From an uncultured Lachnospiraceae bacterium (GTDB taxonomy: Bacteria; Bacillota; Clostridia; Lachnospirales; Lachnospiraceae), in contig CAMZDG010000010.1 in the NCBI GenBank assembly GCA_947305245.1, positions 1-64,000 on the forward strand: DNA of 64,000 bases, given 5' to 3'. The translations under genes and the position numbers were made by a program. The notes under the pieces were generated by a model. It was not told the DNA's origin, ran no database searches, and saw only the letters and a list, made by a program, of their open reading frames with translations. Of this stretch, positions 32,217 through 41,458 are shown piece after piece (the stretch's first letter is position 1; each line of letters begins with the position of its first letter).

Positions 32217-32245
32217 ATTCTACATATGTAGACCGCTCACGTCAA
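32217..32245 (-). promoter_or_regulatory. Promoter of the blaI-M56 operon with operator 1
   Basis: The minus strand shows TTGACG, 17 bp, TAGAAT. The palindrome TCTACATATGTAGA (32219-32232) covers the -10 and half of the spacer, so a bound BlaI dimer would block RNA polymerase. Confidence 0.8.
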
Positions 32246-32374
32246 GTCTTTTTATTCTTTTCTTTTTTCCTGCAGCGTATTATACTGTTTCTTAGGAAAA
32301 ATCTTTCGATCGGTCGCGCGCCAGGCGAAAAAATCCTTATTTTACAGGGATTTCGTCATAATTGCAACCGTCGG

Positions 32375-32403
32375 TTGACAAATTGAAAAGGCGGATTTAT
32401 GGC
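32375..32403 (+). promoter_or_regulatory. Possible promoter of the XRE-membrane protein gene
   Basis: TTGACA, 17 bp, TATGGC. The -35 is perfect and the -10 weak, and the leader would be about 135 bases. The rest of the gap 32246-32543 shows nothing else. Confidence 0.35.
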
Positions 32404-32543
32404 GTGCAACTCCCCCTCATGATACGATGAACTTGCTTAAGCAAAGTCTCGAGGCATGGGCATGGCAGATCTTTCGCATCAACATTTGACCGGAAAGACC
32501 CTACCCTTCTCTCAAAGGAAAAAGATTAGAAAGGGGAAACAAA

Positions 32544-33548
32544 ATGATATTAGCAGATAAGATTATGAATGAAAGAAAAAAGAATGGATGGTCTCAGGAG
32601 GAGCTTGCGGAACAGCTCTCCGTCTCCAGACAATCCATTTCGAAATGGGAAAGCGCACAGGCCATTCCCGACATCCAAAAGATCATTAAGATGGCAGAGC
32701 TCTTCGGCGTGACCACGGACTACCTTCTGAAAGATGAAATCGAGCCGGAAGTCGTAAGCGCTGCCCCGTCCGCAGTCTCAGCAGATCCCTCCACGGATAA
32801 CTGCATCCGCGTCTCCATGGAGGAGGCAAATGAATTCCTAAACATGGAAGAAAAGGTCATTCCAAGGCTGGCAAACATGGTAAGCCTTTGCATCTTCGCT
32901 CCGGCGCTGCTTTTGTTTTTCATCGCCGTTTCGATCATCCCAGGATTTCCCGTTGGCACGACCATTATGACTGGTATCGGCGTGATCAGCATGATCCTTC
33001 TCATCGCCGTGGCCGTCTTCGTATTTGTGATCGACGGCGCGAAGATGAAGCGCTTTGAATACTTGGAAAAGAGTCCTATCGAGACGCTCTACGGCGTCAC
33101 TGGCATGGTAAAGGAACGGAAGAAAGCATCCGAGCAGACGCTCGTTACCTTGACCGCCCTCGGCGTGATCATATGCATTCTCAGCGTGGTTCCCCTGCTC
33201 ACCGCAGCCTTCCTGGAAGCACCCGGATACGTAACACTCCTGATGGTGTCCCTATTACTGATCTTCATATGTGCCGGCGTAAACCTTCTGGTTCGAGCAG
33301 GCTCCGAAAACGGCGCTTATGACAAGCTCCTGCAGGAGGGCGGCTACTCGATCAGCGAAAAGCAAAAGGCTCCCCTCGTCGGCGCAGTCGCTCCCATCTA
33401 CTGGATCCTTATCGTAGGGATCTACCTTGCCTGGAGCTTTTGGGCAGATGCATGGGACCGCTCCTGGATCATCTGGCCCGTAGCCGGCGTTCTGTTTACG
33501 ATTGTCATGGCAGTCGTCAGCATCGTCGCGCAAAACAAGAATCAATAA
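32544..33548 (+). CDS. XRE-type regulator fused to a membrane domain
   Basis: 334 residues. The N-terminal Cro/C1 helix-turn-helix covers about 6-65 (WSQEELAEQLSVSRQSISKWE, ending DYLLKDE). A linker and about six hydrophobic helices follow (near 115-140, 145-165, 205-225, 230-250, 280-300, 305-328). Such proteins are common in Clostridia and probably link a membrane state to transcription; the target is unknown. AAAGGGG precedes the ATG. It is transcribed divergently from the blaI operon. Confidence 0.82.
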   Translation: MILADKIMNERKKNGWSQEELAEQLSVSRQSISKWESAQAIPDIQKIIKMAELFGVTTDYLLKDEIEPEVVSAAPSAVSADPSTDNCIRVSMEEANEFLNMEEKVIPRLANMVSLCIFAPALLLFFIAVSIIPGFPVGTTIMTGIGVISMILLIAVAVFVFVIDGAKMKRFEYLEKSPIETLYGVTGMVKERKKASEQTLVTLTALGVIICILSVVPLLTAAFLEAPGYVTLLMVSLLLIFICAGVNLLVRAGSENGAYDKLLQEGGYSISEKQKAPLVGAVAPIYWILIVGIYLAWSFWADAWDRSWIIWPVAGVLFTIVMAVVSIVAQNKNQ

Positions 33549-33594
33549 GAACACCATCCTCACCCCATAAGACAACGATCATTATGTTCACAAA

Positions 33595-33623
33595 AAGAGG
33601 GCGCCCGCCAGGGACGTCCTCTT
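33595..33623. terminator. Bidirectional terminator between convergent genes
   Basis: AAGAGGgCG...CGtCCTCTT forms a hairpin with T-rich flank on the plus strand (CCTTTTTC) and A-run on the other side, between the XRE-membrane gene and the DUF4846 gene. Confidence 0.7.
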
Positions 33624-33641
33624 CCTTTTTCTTAGGTTTCA

Positions 33642-34664
33642 TTAATACTTCAGGCTCCGCATGCTGCCCTCCTGAAAGGTATACTCCGGCGTGCTGAAGG
33701 GGAATTTAATCTCCTCTTCATAATACCAAGGGTCATCCGGATGCTGGTTATTCTTTAGAAGGTGAAATTCCTGTGCGGGCATATACCCCTGCGCCAGAAG
33801 GAATGCCTTCTTCCCCTCCGCATTTACGCATTCATCCACCACCATCACGACGTGCCCCGGACTGCCTCCGTATAGAAATACGTCGCCCGCCTTCAATAAT
33901 GACAGTAGTGTCGGTTCCGATTCTTTCTCCATGGAAAGGGTTCCGGCATAGCAAAAGATGGTTTTTAGGTACCTGACAAAGCAGTCATAAGACGTATCCT
34001 TGGATTTCGACTTGATCCAGGAGACGTTATTCCCGTTGACGGTGACGCGGTAGCCGTCCCGCCACTTGGAATACTCCGCAAGGAACCCGCTGGTGAAGTG
34101 GAACTGGATCCTGTCATACTGCTCCGTCGCCCAAAAATACTCCGCGTACATTCGCATCACGGAATCCGCGCACTGCTGCAGGTCATATTCTTCCATAGGC
34201 AGGGCAAACACGGCAGCGTGGTCGGTTTGGATCCCCTTCTCGCTCCCGTCATATAAGTGCACCTTCGACCCCGCGGGCTTCATCGGATACTGCCGGAGGA
34301 ACTCCTCAAAACTTCCTTCCTCCACACTGGCCCTCTCATAGCCCGCCGGCGTAAGAACTCTCGTCTCCAGCGTCTCCCCCGCATCCTCTATGATCTGATA
34401 GCTGCTTCCCGCAGCTCCCGCACTTTCATAAGCATCCTCTGATCCGTCTAAAGCTTCGTTCTCCGAAAGACTTGCGCTTTTTCCTTCCTGCTCTTTTTCT
34501 TGGGAAGATGCCTTAGACGCCTCGCTCTCCTTCGAGACGATCGGCTGCACCTCCAGGATCGGATCCTTCTCCTTCCCGCAGGCCGTCATGCCAAGGCATA
34601 CCAACGTCAGGGCAACCAACGTCAAGCAACCTTTTGCTCTATACTTCTTTCTCTGATTTTTCAT
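33642..34664 (-). CDS. DUF4846 lipoprotein
   Basis: 340 residues. The signal peptide ends in lipobox Met-Thr-Ala-Cys29, followed by a Ser/Glu-rich linker (about 40-85) and the DUF4846 domain (about 100-330; YGGSPGHVVMVVDECVNAEG, FLLAQGYMPAQEFHLLKN). The Gly-His-x-Val-Met-Val motif recalls NlpC/P60- or amidase-like folds, so a cell-wall hydrolase activity is possible. This is a guess for the family. It is convergent with the gene on the left and divergent from the lipoprotein on the right. Confidence 0.8.
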   Translation of the reverse strand: MKNQRKKYRAKGCLTLVALTLVCLGMTACGKEKDPILEVQPIVSKESEASKASSQEKEQEGKSASLSENEALDGSEDAYESAGAAGSSYQIIEDAGETLETRVLTPAGYERASVEEGSFEEFLRQYPMKPAGSKVHLYDGSEKGIQTDHAAVFALPMEEYDLQQCADSVMRMYAEYFWATEQYDRIQFHFTSGFLAEYSKWRDGYRVTVNGNNVSWIKSKSKDTSYDCFVRYLKTIFCYAGTLSMEKESEPTLLSLLKAGDVFLYGGSPGHVVMVVDECVNAEGKKAFLLAQGYMPAQEFHLLKNNQHPDDPWYYEEEIKFPFSTPEYTFQEGSMRSLKY

Positions 34665-34759
34665 ATATCAACCCTAATCGTTCTGTCATCTGATCATTTT
34701 ATGAAACATCCAAATAAAGCATACCACGTTTGCTTTCATGATACAATCTTATCCCCAGG

Positions 34760-34789
34760 TTGACATTCTCTCTTTTATTATATTAAAAT
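34760..34789 (+). promoter_or_regulatory. Promoter of the duplicated-domain lipoprotein
   Basis: TTGACA, 18 bp, TAAAAT, about 55 bases before the GTG start. The region is AT-rich, as expected. Confidence 0.6.
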
Positions 34790-34843
34790 AGTTTTAAATG
34801 GCGTAAAACTTTTTGTTCATGAGTTCATATGGGAGGTGTTTAG

Positions 34844-36280
34844 GTGAAAAGTTCGTTCTGGCTTATAATCATTCTTCTGTGTTTTTCCGTGACTGGTTGC
34901 GCGAAGGCAGAAAAGGGAAGCGAAAACAGTTCCACAAACACTGCATTATCATCCGAAAGCTCCCCCATGCAAACGCAAGACTCTAGCGAATCATCGATTG
35001 CTTCCTCCGCCGAAACAGATCCTTCCAATAGGGAAGTCGTTGAAGCATGGGAGCCCGACAGCGACCGCATTCCTTCCCAAGATGAGCTCATTCAGTATTG
35101 GTATGATCACAGGGATTATCCCTTAAAGGCACGCTCCGCAGCTTGGCAAAGATACTTTTCCATGGGCCTTCTCTATGAAATGCAAGGCCCTCCGGAGGAC
35201 CTGCTTAAGGAAATGGATTCTGACGAACTGGCAACGCTTTTGTTCCGATATCCTGGGGGAATCATGAACGAATTCGCCGGAGATACCGATAAGAAGGGAA
35301 TTGAGATCTTTAGGGAAAAATGCAATATCTTCAATGAGCTTACTCTTCGCGAGGATGGTGCCCATGCCATCCTGAAGGCTTTTTCGGAAATCCCTCTTGA
35401 CATAGCGCAAGCCACAGGCGTAACTGCCTATCAAGATATCGGCTATAACGCAGAGCGATTTATATATGTTTATGTTACTTGTTATCAGGATCAATTTACG
35501 GAGGAAGACATTGCTTTTTATGAAGAGATTTATCAAGACCGATACGAAAAATACTATTCAGATTATTTAAGGAGATCTTCATCTAATAGTGGTCTCTTTC
35601 GTAAAGTGGTTTTCTCCGTTGGGGATACAAATCGCGCGGAGAAATCCTATATGTATACCTTAGATGCTTTTAAGGAACTAAAAAATATATGGTATCAAAG
35701 AAAAGATTATCCCAATCTGTTTTGGGATGCGCCGTCTGGTTACAATGGATATTACACTTATCCGGAAAGGGAAATCACGGAAGCAGACATTATCGACGTA
35801 TTAAATCCTCCGAGTGATCTGCTGGTAAGTCTTTCCACGGCGGAAATCGCCAGTTTGACCGTGCGATATTACAGTCAGATTGCTCCTAGCAACCGTGAAT
35901 TGAGCACACATTTGGGGAAAACCATATTAGAGGATGGCACTTCTGACATTTTCTTCCAATATATGGAAAAGAACTGTGATCTGTTAAAAGAATTGCTACG
36001 GCGTGAAGACGGCATCTCATGTTATATTGATGCCTATTGCGACCATGGAATATCCAGCTTAGATTATGCTTCCCTGTCCAAGGACAATATGTTGTTTTAT
36101 GACACTATAGAGGAATACCTTGCCTGCCGTTTTATGGACAGATATTTGAATCGCTTCACGGAAGAAGACATTCAACATTACTATGAAGTCTATGATCAGA
36201 AAAAACCTCTTTATGATCAAATAAAAGACGCTGCCACGCGGGAGCTCTTTGAAACGGAGCTCTCGAGGCAGCGCCAGTAG
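34844..36280 (+). CDS. Lipoprotein with an internally duplicated domain
   Basis: 478 residues with a GTG start chosen for the GGGAGGTG ribosome site 5 bases away. The lipobox ends Thr-Gly-Cys19 and a Ser-rich linker follows. Two related halves are visible: about 75-240 (PPEDLLKEMDSDELATLLFRY...LREDGAHAILKAF...EEDIAFYEEIY) and about 265-470 (PPSDLLVSLSTAEIASLTVRY...RREDGISCYIDAY...EEDIQHYYEVY). The protein should be extracytoplasmic. Family not recognised. It stands alone. Confidence 0.75.
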   Translation: MKSSFWLIIILLCFSVTGCAKAEKGSENSSTNTALSSESSPMQTQDSSESSIASSAETDPSNREVVEAWEPDSDRIPSQDELIQYWYDHRDYPLKARSAAWQRYFSMGLLYEMQGPPEDLLKEMDSDELATLLFRYPGGIMNEFAGDTDKKGIEIFREKCNIFNELTLREDGAHAILKAFSEIPLDIAQATGVTAYQDIGYNAERFIYVYVTCYQDQFTEEDIAFYEEIYQDRYEKYYSDYLRRSSSNSGLFRKVVFSVGDTNRAEKSYMYTLDAFKELKNIWYQRKDYPNLFWDAPSGYNGYYTYPEREITEADIIDVLNPPSDLLVSLSTAEIASLTVRYYSQIAPSNRELSTHLGKTILEDGTSDIFFQYMEKNCDLLKELLRREDGISCYIDAYCDHGISSLDYASLSKDNMLFYDTIEEYLACRFMDRYLNRFTEEDIQHYYEVYDQKKPLYDQIKDAATRELFETELSRQRQ

Positions 36281-36325
36281 GCAGATAGATGCCTGACAGT
36301 TATTCATTTAAAGAGCAACGCCTGA

Positions 36326-37339
36326 TCATGCATCGCAAAACAGTTCCAGTTTTGCGATGAGATCCTCCAGAATATATCTGGAGTCCACGTCCGTATACAT
36401 TTTTACTATGGGGCGTGCGCCAGGATTCCCATCCTGCGCCGCCCCCTCTTTTTCTATTGGCATTTCCTTTTGTCCATTGGTATCTCCAGCTGACATCCAT
36501 GCAACGGAGGAAGTATCTTCTGCCACGACGGGCGCGGAAACATAATGAAAGTGTCCGCAGTCCGGATTCAGCGCCAGCGCGATGGCAGGAGAATCGCCGA
36601 GGGACCAGCTCTCCCCCTTCGTCCAGCCTGCATATTCGGAATTGTTATAATTCACCAAATTCCAGAAAAGATGCTCACCGATCTTGCCGCAGGGCAGAAC
36701 TCTTCTTTGAAGCTCTGCGATGCCAATGTTGATCGTCGTATAAACTGTGGACGGAACGATCCAGACGTCGCCGCCGCAGGACAGTACCTGGTTCGCTGCC
36801 ATAATATCATTGCCCGCGTTAAACTCGCGGAAGGGCGCGGGGTGCGGCGCTTCCCCGTGAGTTCCGATCCAGATAACGGTCATGCGCCCTATAATGTCGG
36901 GGCAGGCCTGTATGGCAACTGCCACATTCGTGATGGCGCCCTGGCAGAGCACGAACAAGGGCTTTTCGTCCTCTCGAAGTGCCTCCTCGATCAGGAAACG
37001 CACGCCCTCAGAGAGTGCTACGTCTTCTAAGCCCGTCTGCATGTTGCTCCCTTCATTGTTTGCTTCATTGCACTGTGCGGCACCGATGGGCCCTTCCTGT
37101 CCGCGGAATGCCGGCACGTCATGAATGTCCATGCAATCCAGGATCGTCAGGATCTCCTGATAGCTCCTCTCCATGGAACCCTCTTCCCGAAAATGCTCCG
37201 CGAGAATCCCCTTAACGATCAGCTTCGGGCTGAGGAGCGCCTGTACGATCGCGTAGGGATCATCCGCCTCGCAGGCAGCATCCGTATCAATGATCACTCG
37301 AATCTTCTTATATTCCGGCACGTCATATAAAAATCCCAT
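36326..37339 (-). CDS. Nucleoside hydrolase family protein
   Basis: 337 residues. The N-terminal motif IIDTDAACEADDPYAI replaces the classic DTDPGxDD of inosine-uridine hydrolases but keeps the calcium-binding aspartates. FNAGNDIMAA (about residue 188) matches the substrate motif FN(x)xxD. It should cleave the N-glycosidic bond of a ribonucleoside or a related glycoside. The motif variation suggests a different substrate from IunH. The last 40 residues are linker-like. Transcribed convergently with the lipoprotein before it. Confidence 0.8.
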   Translation of the reverse strand: MGFLYDVPEYKKIRVIIDTDAACEADDPYAIVQALLSPKLIVKGILAEHFREEGSMERSYQEILTILDCMDIHDVPAFRGQEGPIGAAQCNEANNEGSNMQTGLEDVALSEGVRFLIEEALREDEKPLFVLCQGAITNVAVAIQACPDIIGRMTVIWIGTHGEAPHPAPFREFNAGNDIMAANQVLSCGGDVWIVPSTVYTTINIGIAELQRRVLPCGKIGEHLFWNLVNYNNSEYAGWTKGESWSLGDSPAIALALNPDCGHFHYVSAPVVAEDTSSVAWMSAGDTNGQKEMPIEKEGAAQDGNPGARPIVKMYTDVDSRYILEDLIAKLELFCDA

Positions 37340-37612
37340 GATTCCTCCTAGCCTTCCCCTTTTGTAATCTCCCCTAAAACGATGTCCTCTTCGTCTATCA
37401 ATGCTTCTCTTCTTAGTGTACTACCCAGACGCCTCCTTGTCCATCCGTAATCTTTTTCCTAAGGTTCCTTCCGAGGTGCAAGCTTCCGCTCCTTTCCAAG
37501 CATTGTCTTTTCTCCGGGCTTTTGATACAATATATTTGCAGTGCGTGCTAGTTTTCACGCAGGACCAGCGCTCACACAGGATCCCACATATCGTCAAAAG
37601 AATGGAGAAACC

Positions 37613-38314
37613 ATGAGAATCGCAGTTTGTGATGATGAAGAAAGATTTCAGGTACAGATCCGTGACCTGATTGAAAAGATCTATAGCAGCCTCGACGTGA
37701 TCGTTGACGTGTACTCCGACGGGAAAAAGCTCCTGGAACGGTACGATGCCAACCCTTATGACGTGCTCTTTCTGGACATTGAAATGCCCGCCATGGACGG
37801 CATCACCTTGGCAAAAAAGCTTCGGGAGCGGAGCGAGAACGTCTTCCTCGTGTTTCTCACCGGTCACGTGGAATATGCCCTGGAAGGCTATGAAGTGAAT
37901 GCCCTGCGCTATCTGACCAAGCCCATCCGCGAGGACAAGCTGCGCGAGGTGTTAAAGTATGTTATGGAGAAAAACACCGGGAAGCGCCAGCTCATGATCA
38001 AGTCTGAGGGCGAGGAGCTTCGCCTGAACGTGTCCGACATTCTGTATTTCGAGGCGCAGAATCAATATGTCATGATTTATGAGAAGAAGGGAGACCACCT
38101 GGTTCGCGCGAATATGGCGGATTTTGAAGAGGAACTAAAGGGCGACGGGTTCTTCCGCATCCACAGAGGGTACCTCATCTCGCTTTCCAAGGTACGAAAG
38201 ATCGTGAAATCTGACGTGATCATGGAAAACGGCATCTCTCTCCCCGTCAGTCGAAGCAACTTAAAGCCCCTGAAGGAGGCCCTGTATTCCTTCGTGGAGG
38301 AAGAAGCCTTCTAG
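37613..38314 (+). CDS. LytR/AgrA-type response regulator
   Basis: 233 residues from the ATG at 37613 (GGAG upstream); the longer frame before it has no support. The receiver domain (1-118) has the acidic pair at Asp8-Asp9 and phospho-acceptor Asp in LFLDIEMPAMDG. The LytTR DNA-binding domain (about 132-230) has DILYFEAQNQYVMIY and FFRIHRGYLISL. No sensor kinase is adjacent, so it is an orphan or pairs with a distant kinase. The CPBP protease gene follows 168 bp later on the same strand and may be its target. Confidence 0.9.
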   Translation: MRIAVCDDEERFQVQIRDLIEKIYSSLDVIVDVYSDGKKLLERYDANPYDVLFLDIEMPAMDGITLAKKLRERSENVFLVFLTGHVEYALEGYEVNALRYLTKPIREDKLREVLKYVMEKNTGKRQLMIKSEGEELRLNVSDILYFEAQNQYVMIYEKKGDHLVRANMADFEEELKGDGFFRIHRGYLISLSKVRKIVKSDVIMENGISLPVSRSNLKPLKEALYSFVEEEAF

Positions 38315-38481
38315 GCGGCTATTGAGCACCAAATTTACCTTTCGCGACAAGTTTTTTACCGTTTACAACAGTTTTTCCCTGGAAACTTATCGTTTGCGCT
38401 ATGGTGAGTTCAACAAGAAAACAACGCAGGGCGACCGAAAACCAATCGCCCCGCCATCAAAAAAAGAGAGGGAAAAACATT

Positions 38482-39342
38482 ATGAAACAAATCGCAAAAG
38501 CACTCGGTTACTTCTTGCTCTACTATGTGGGCGGCCAGATCATTTTCGCCTTTATCATTCAGTACTGCATGGGACTCTATGCCGGCGGCATTGCCCGCAG
38601 CGAAGGTACTGTCTTTTCATCGATCGAGGAAGCGCAGGCCTACGGCATTAATTTCTACCAGAACAACATGGGGATCGACCTTGCCGGCCGCGCCATCGTT
38701 CTCCTGCTTCTTCTCCTTGTCATCTTCCTGATCAGAAAAAAGAATTTCGCAAAGGAAACTTGCATGCAAACGACCACCGGAAAGAAATGGCTCGCAGCCG
38801 TTCTCGGCGCCGTGTTTGTGATCTTCTTTGTCAATGGCATGGTGGGACTTCTCACTCCCAGCAATCAGTTGGAATCCTTTGAGCAGGCGTCCAGCGTACT
38901 GTATGCATATCCCCTTTGGCAGGCCATTCTCGCGAATGCCCTTCTGGTTCCCATCGTGGAGGAAGTGTTCTTCCGCGGACTGATCTTCTCCAGACTTCAG
39001 AAGGTACTGCCCAACGTTGCAACGGCGCTGATCACCTCCGCAATCTTTGGTCTGGTACATGGTCAGCTCCTTTGGATGCTTTTCGCCTTTATCGTAGGTC
39101 TGGTTCTGAGCTTTGTCAGGATCAAGAGCGGCTCCATTCTGCCCACCATTCTCATGCACGTGATGATCAATACTTACGCCACCGTAGTATCCTATGGCAT
39201 CTTGAACATCACTTCTAAAGTTGTCATGATCGCCCTGATGGTACTTGGCCTGGCAAGCATTGTCGGCTGCGTATTCCTGATGAACAAGGCTTGTAAGGAA
39301 GAGACCGACGCAAAGGTCGAGGTTTCAACCGTTGTTCTGTAA
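38482..39342 (+). CDS. CPBP-family intramembrane metalloprotease
   Basis: 286 residues from the ATG at 38482. About seven or eight membrane helices. CPBP/Abi motifs are visible: VEEVFFRGLIFSRL (Glu-Glu and Arg of motif 1), FGLVHGQ (His, motif 2) and LMHVMINTYA (motif 3). In Firmicutes such proteins often process peptides or give bacteriocin immunity. It follows a LytTR regulator, an arrangement seen in bacteriocin loci, but no precursor peptide is visible. Confidence 0.88.
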   Translation: MKQIAKALGYFLLYYVGGQIIFAFIIQYCMGLYAGGIARSEGTVFSSIEEAQAYGINFYQNNMGIDLAGRAIVLLLLLLVIFLIRKKNFAKETCMQTTTGKKWLAAVLGAVFVIFFVNGMVGLLTPSNQLESFEQASSVLYAYPLWQAILANALLVPIVEEVFFRGLIFSRLQKVLPNVATALITSAIFGLVHGQLLWMLFAFIVGLVLSFVRIKSGSILPTILMHVMINTYATVVSYGILNITSKVVMIALMVLGLASIVGCVFLMNKACKEETDAKVEVSTVVL

Positions 39343-39383
39343 GCTTAGCAGATCTATCATAACATCTCTGTCATAACAAATGA

Positions 39384-39408
39384 GGCGCGCAGAAAAACTC
39401 TGTGCGCC
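39384..39408. terminator. Bidirectional terminator
   Basis: GGCGCGCAG...CTGTGCGCC forms a hairpin followed by CTTTGTCTTTT, between the convergent CPBP and kinase-like genes. Confidence 0.7.
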
Positions 39409-39433
39409 CTTTGTCTTTTAACTTGCCATTCTC

Positions 39434-40387
39434 CTACGCTTCTTTTCGCGACATGGCGAAATACCGTTTCGCCTTCTCTCGCAAATATCCCGGATACTTC
39501 TCCCGAAATGACTTCTGCTTAGCGATCGAATCCGTATAATATCGAAGTCCCAGTTCAAAGCAGATCTTACGGATCACCTTGGGAAGAAGCTCCAGCTCAT
39601 TCTCATGAAGCAGCTCTCCTGCCACGCTCTGATAGCCTTGCAGAAGCACCTTCGTTGCCTCCGGATCCGTCCTTCCGTCCTTGGCACAGCAGGACCTGAT
39701 GCAATCCGCAATGTCATCCAAGAGCGACCCCTGCATCACCGTATCCAGGTCGATCAGCGTCTTCACCCGTCCATCCTGGAACAAAATGTTTGCAAGCTTC
39801 GGGTCACCATGGATCATCCTCGTTTTATCCACCTTCAGGGAAAGCATCTCGCCTATTCCAAGCTTGATCTCTTCCTCCAGCGCGCCGTCCCTTTGCTCCT
39901 CATAAAACGCGCCGCTCTCTAATATCCCTTGATATCGGTCGGCATAGTGCTTCAAATCATGCAGCATGGGGTAGACTGCCGTGGGCGTTCCCAGAAGGTT
40001 TTGCAAGGCCTGATGCGTCCTTGCAAGTCCCTGCCCGCAGGCGAAAAGCGCATCCTCCGAAAGCGGCAGCTCCAGCACTTCCCCTTCGATCAGGGGATAC
40101 ATTCTCCAATGATCCCCCTCCGGATCCGTATGGAAGTACTTTCCTTCCCGCGTCCGAAGCCAGATCGGATACGGCATGCCGGCTCCTTCGAAGGCACTGG
40201 CATATAATAAATAGTTATGCTCCAGCGCCGTGAGGTCCATGGCCTTTCGGATCCGCTGACAGATAAAGGTCCCTTCATCATCCGTCACAACGCGGAAGGT
40301 GTCATTGATGTGCCCGTCGCCAAAAGGCGTCACGGACAGGATCTTACTTTGTGTGAATTCCCTGCAAATCTCTTCCACGCCGTGCAT
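39434..40387 (-). CDS. APH-family sugar kinase-like protein (N-acetylhexosamine 1-kinase type)
   Basis: 317 residues with an aminoglycoside-phosphotransferase fold. FGDGHINDTF (about 22-31) is the glycine loop, MIHGDPKLANILF (about 208-220) the catalytic loop with Asp, and LIDLDTVMQGSLLDDIADCIR the metal-binding segment. The HGD.K..N and IDLDTVM.G motifs are those of NahK, which phosphorylates GlcNAc/GalNAc at C1. The exact substrate is not certain. Single gene, minus strand, ending at a shared terminator. Confidence 0.8.
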   Translation of the reverse strand: MHGVEEICREFTQSKILSVTPFGDGHINDTFRVVTDDEGTFICQRIRKAMDLTALEHNYLLYASAFEGAGMPYPIWLRTREGKYFHTDPEGDHWRMYPLIEGEVLELPLSEDALFACGQGLARTHQALQNLLGTPTAVYPMLHDLKHYADRYQGILESGAFYEEQRDGALEEEIKLGIGEMLSLKVDKTRMIHGDPKLANILFQDGRVKTLIDLDTVMQGSLLDDIADCIRSCCAKDGRTDPEATKVLLQGYQSVAGELLHENELELLPKVIRKICFELGLRYYTDSIAKQKSFREKYPGYLREKAKRYFAMSRKEA

Positions 40388-40452
40388 ATTCTTCCTCCCG
40401 GATTTCTCCTTCAGACATAAGTCATTTTTCTTGCTCTGGCCCTTATTTCAGA

Positions 40453-41358
40453 TCATGCTTTCGGGAACCGGATCACAATCCCAAACAGTCCATCCTTCAG
40501 CTCTGCCTTGATCTCTCCGCCCATGTGCGTTACGATCTTCTTTGCAATGGCAAGGCCAAGTCCCGTCGTCTTTTTCGAGCGCGATTTGTCCGTCGTAAAG
40601 AATCGGTCAAACAGCCTGCCTAAATCCTCCGGCGCAATGTCGCCCGCATCATTTCGGAAACAAAAGGCATAAGCCTCCGGCTCTTGCCAGGAGGCTATGG
40701 AATAATTCGTTTTTCCATGCACCAATGCATTGAAGATAATGTTGGAGAAGACTCTCGTCACGGCATCCGGATCGGCAATGCACTTGAATTCTTCCTCTGC
40801 GATCCTGATCTCGGGTTCCTCTCCCTTCGCTTCAAAATTCGAATAGAACGAAACCGCCGTCTTTCGAAGGATCGCGTTCAGATCTACGGGAACCTCACGA
40901 TATTCAAACGAATCCGACTCGAGTCTCGCGAAGTCGAACAGTTGGTTTAGAAGGCGCTTTAGCGTGTCCGCGCGCTCTAAGATGGTGCCTACTGCCTCCA
41001 GGTCCTTTTCAGAAAGACTTCCGGAGTCCTTCAGGATCTTCGCGTAGCCCTCGATCGAAGTCAGGGGCGTCCGCACGTCATGCGCAAGGTTCGTGATGGT
41101 CTCCTTGATCGTCTCATCCTTATGCTGCAGCTCAGCCAGGCTCCTTCGGTATTTCTCGACAAGAAGATTGATCTCGCCGACCAGTCTTCCAACCTCCGGC
41201 GTCATAAAATCCACCGGAACCATGATCTGCGTATCACCCTCCTGCAAGGTCTCCACAAATTTCCGAAGCCTTACGATCTGCCGACGGAGCAAGAAAATGG
41301 CGCAAAAAAGCAGAAGGCAAAGAATTCCTAAAATTATGGCAGCGATCTGATATCCCAT
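40453..41358 (-). CDS. Sensor histidine kinase
   Basis: 301 residues. One N-terminal membrane helix (about 4-25), a HAMP-like/linker segment, the phospho-acceptor His in NLAHDVRTPLTSIEGY (about 93), the N-box FSNIIFNALVHGK and the G-box GLGLAIAKKI. With one helix and no extracellular loop it belongs to intramembrane-sensing kinases. It is the last gene of a response regulator, permease, ATPase, permease, kinase series, so it probably monitors or controls that transporter. Confidence 0.9.
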   Translation of the reverse strand: MGYQIAAIILGILCLLLFCAIFLLRRQIVRLRKFVETLQEGDTQIMVPVDFMTPEVGRLVGEINLLVEKYRRSLAELQHKDETIKETITNLAHDVRTPLTSIEGYAKILKDSGSLSEKDLEAVGTILERADTLKRLLNQLFDFARLESDSFEYREVPVDLNAILRKTAVSFYSNFEAKGEEPEIRIAEEEFKCIADPDAVTRVFSNIIFNALVHGKTNYSIASWQEPEAYAFCFRNDAGDIAPEDLGRLFDRFFTTDKSRSKKTTGLGLAIAKKIVTHMGGEIKAELKDGLFGIVIRFPKA

Positions 41359-41458
41359 GTTATCCTTACCTTTCTTTCCTACGGGTCAATGTGTCAAACC
41401 CAGGCAACCCTATCTGCAATCCGTCAGGCGACGTCTCTTTGCAGAACCGGCGCATCCG

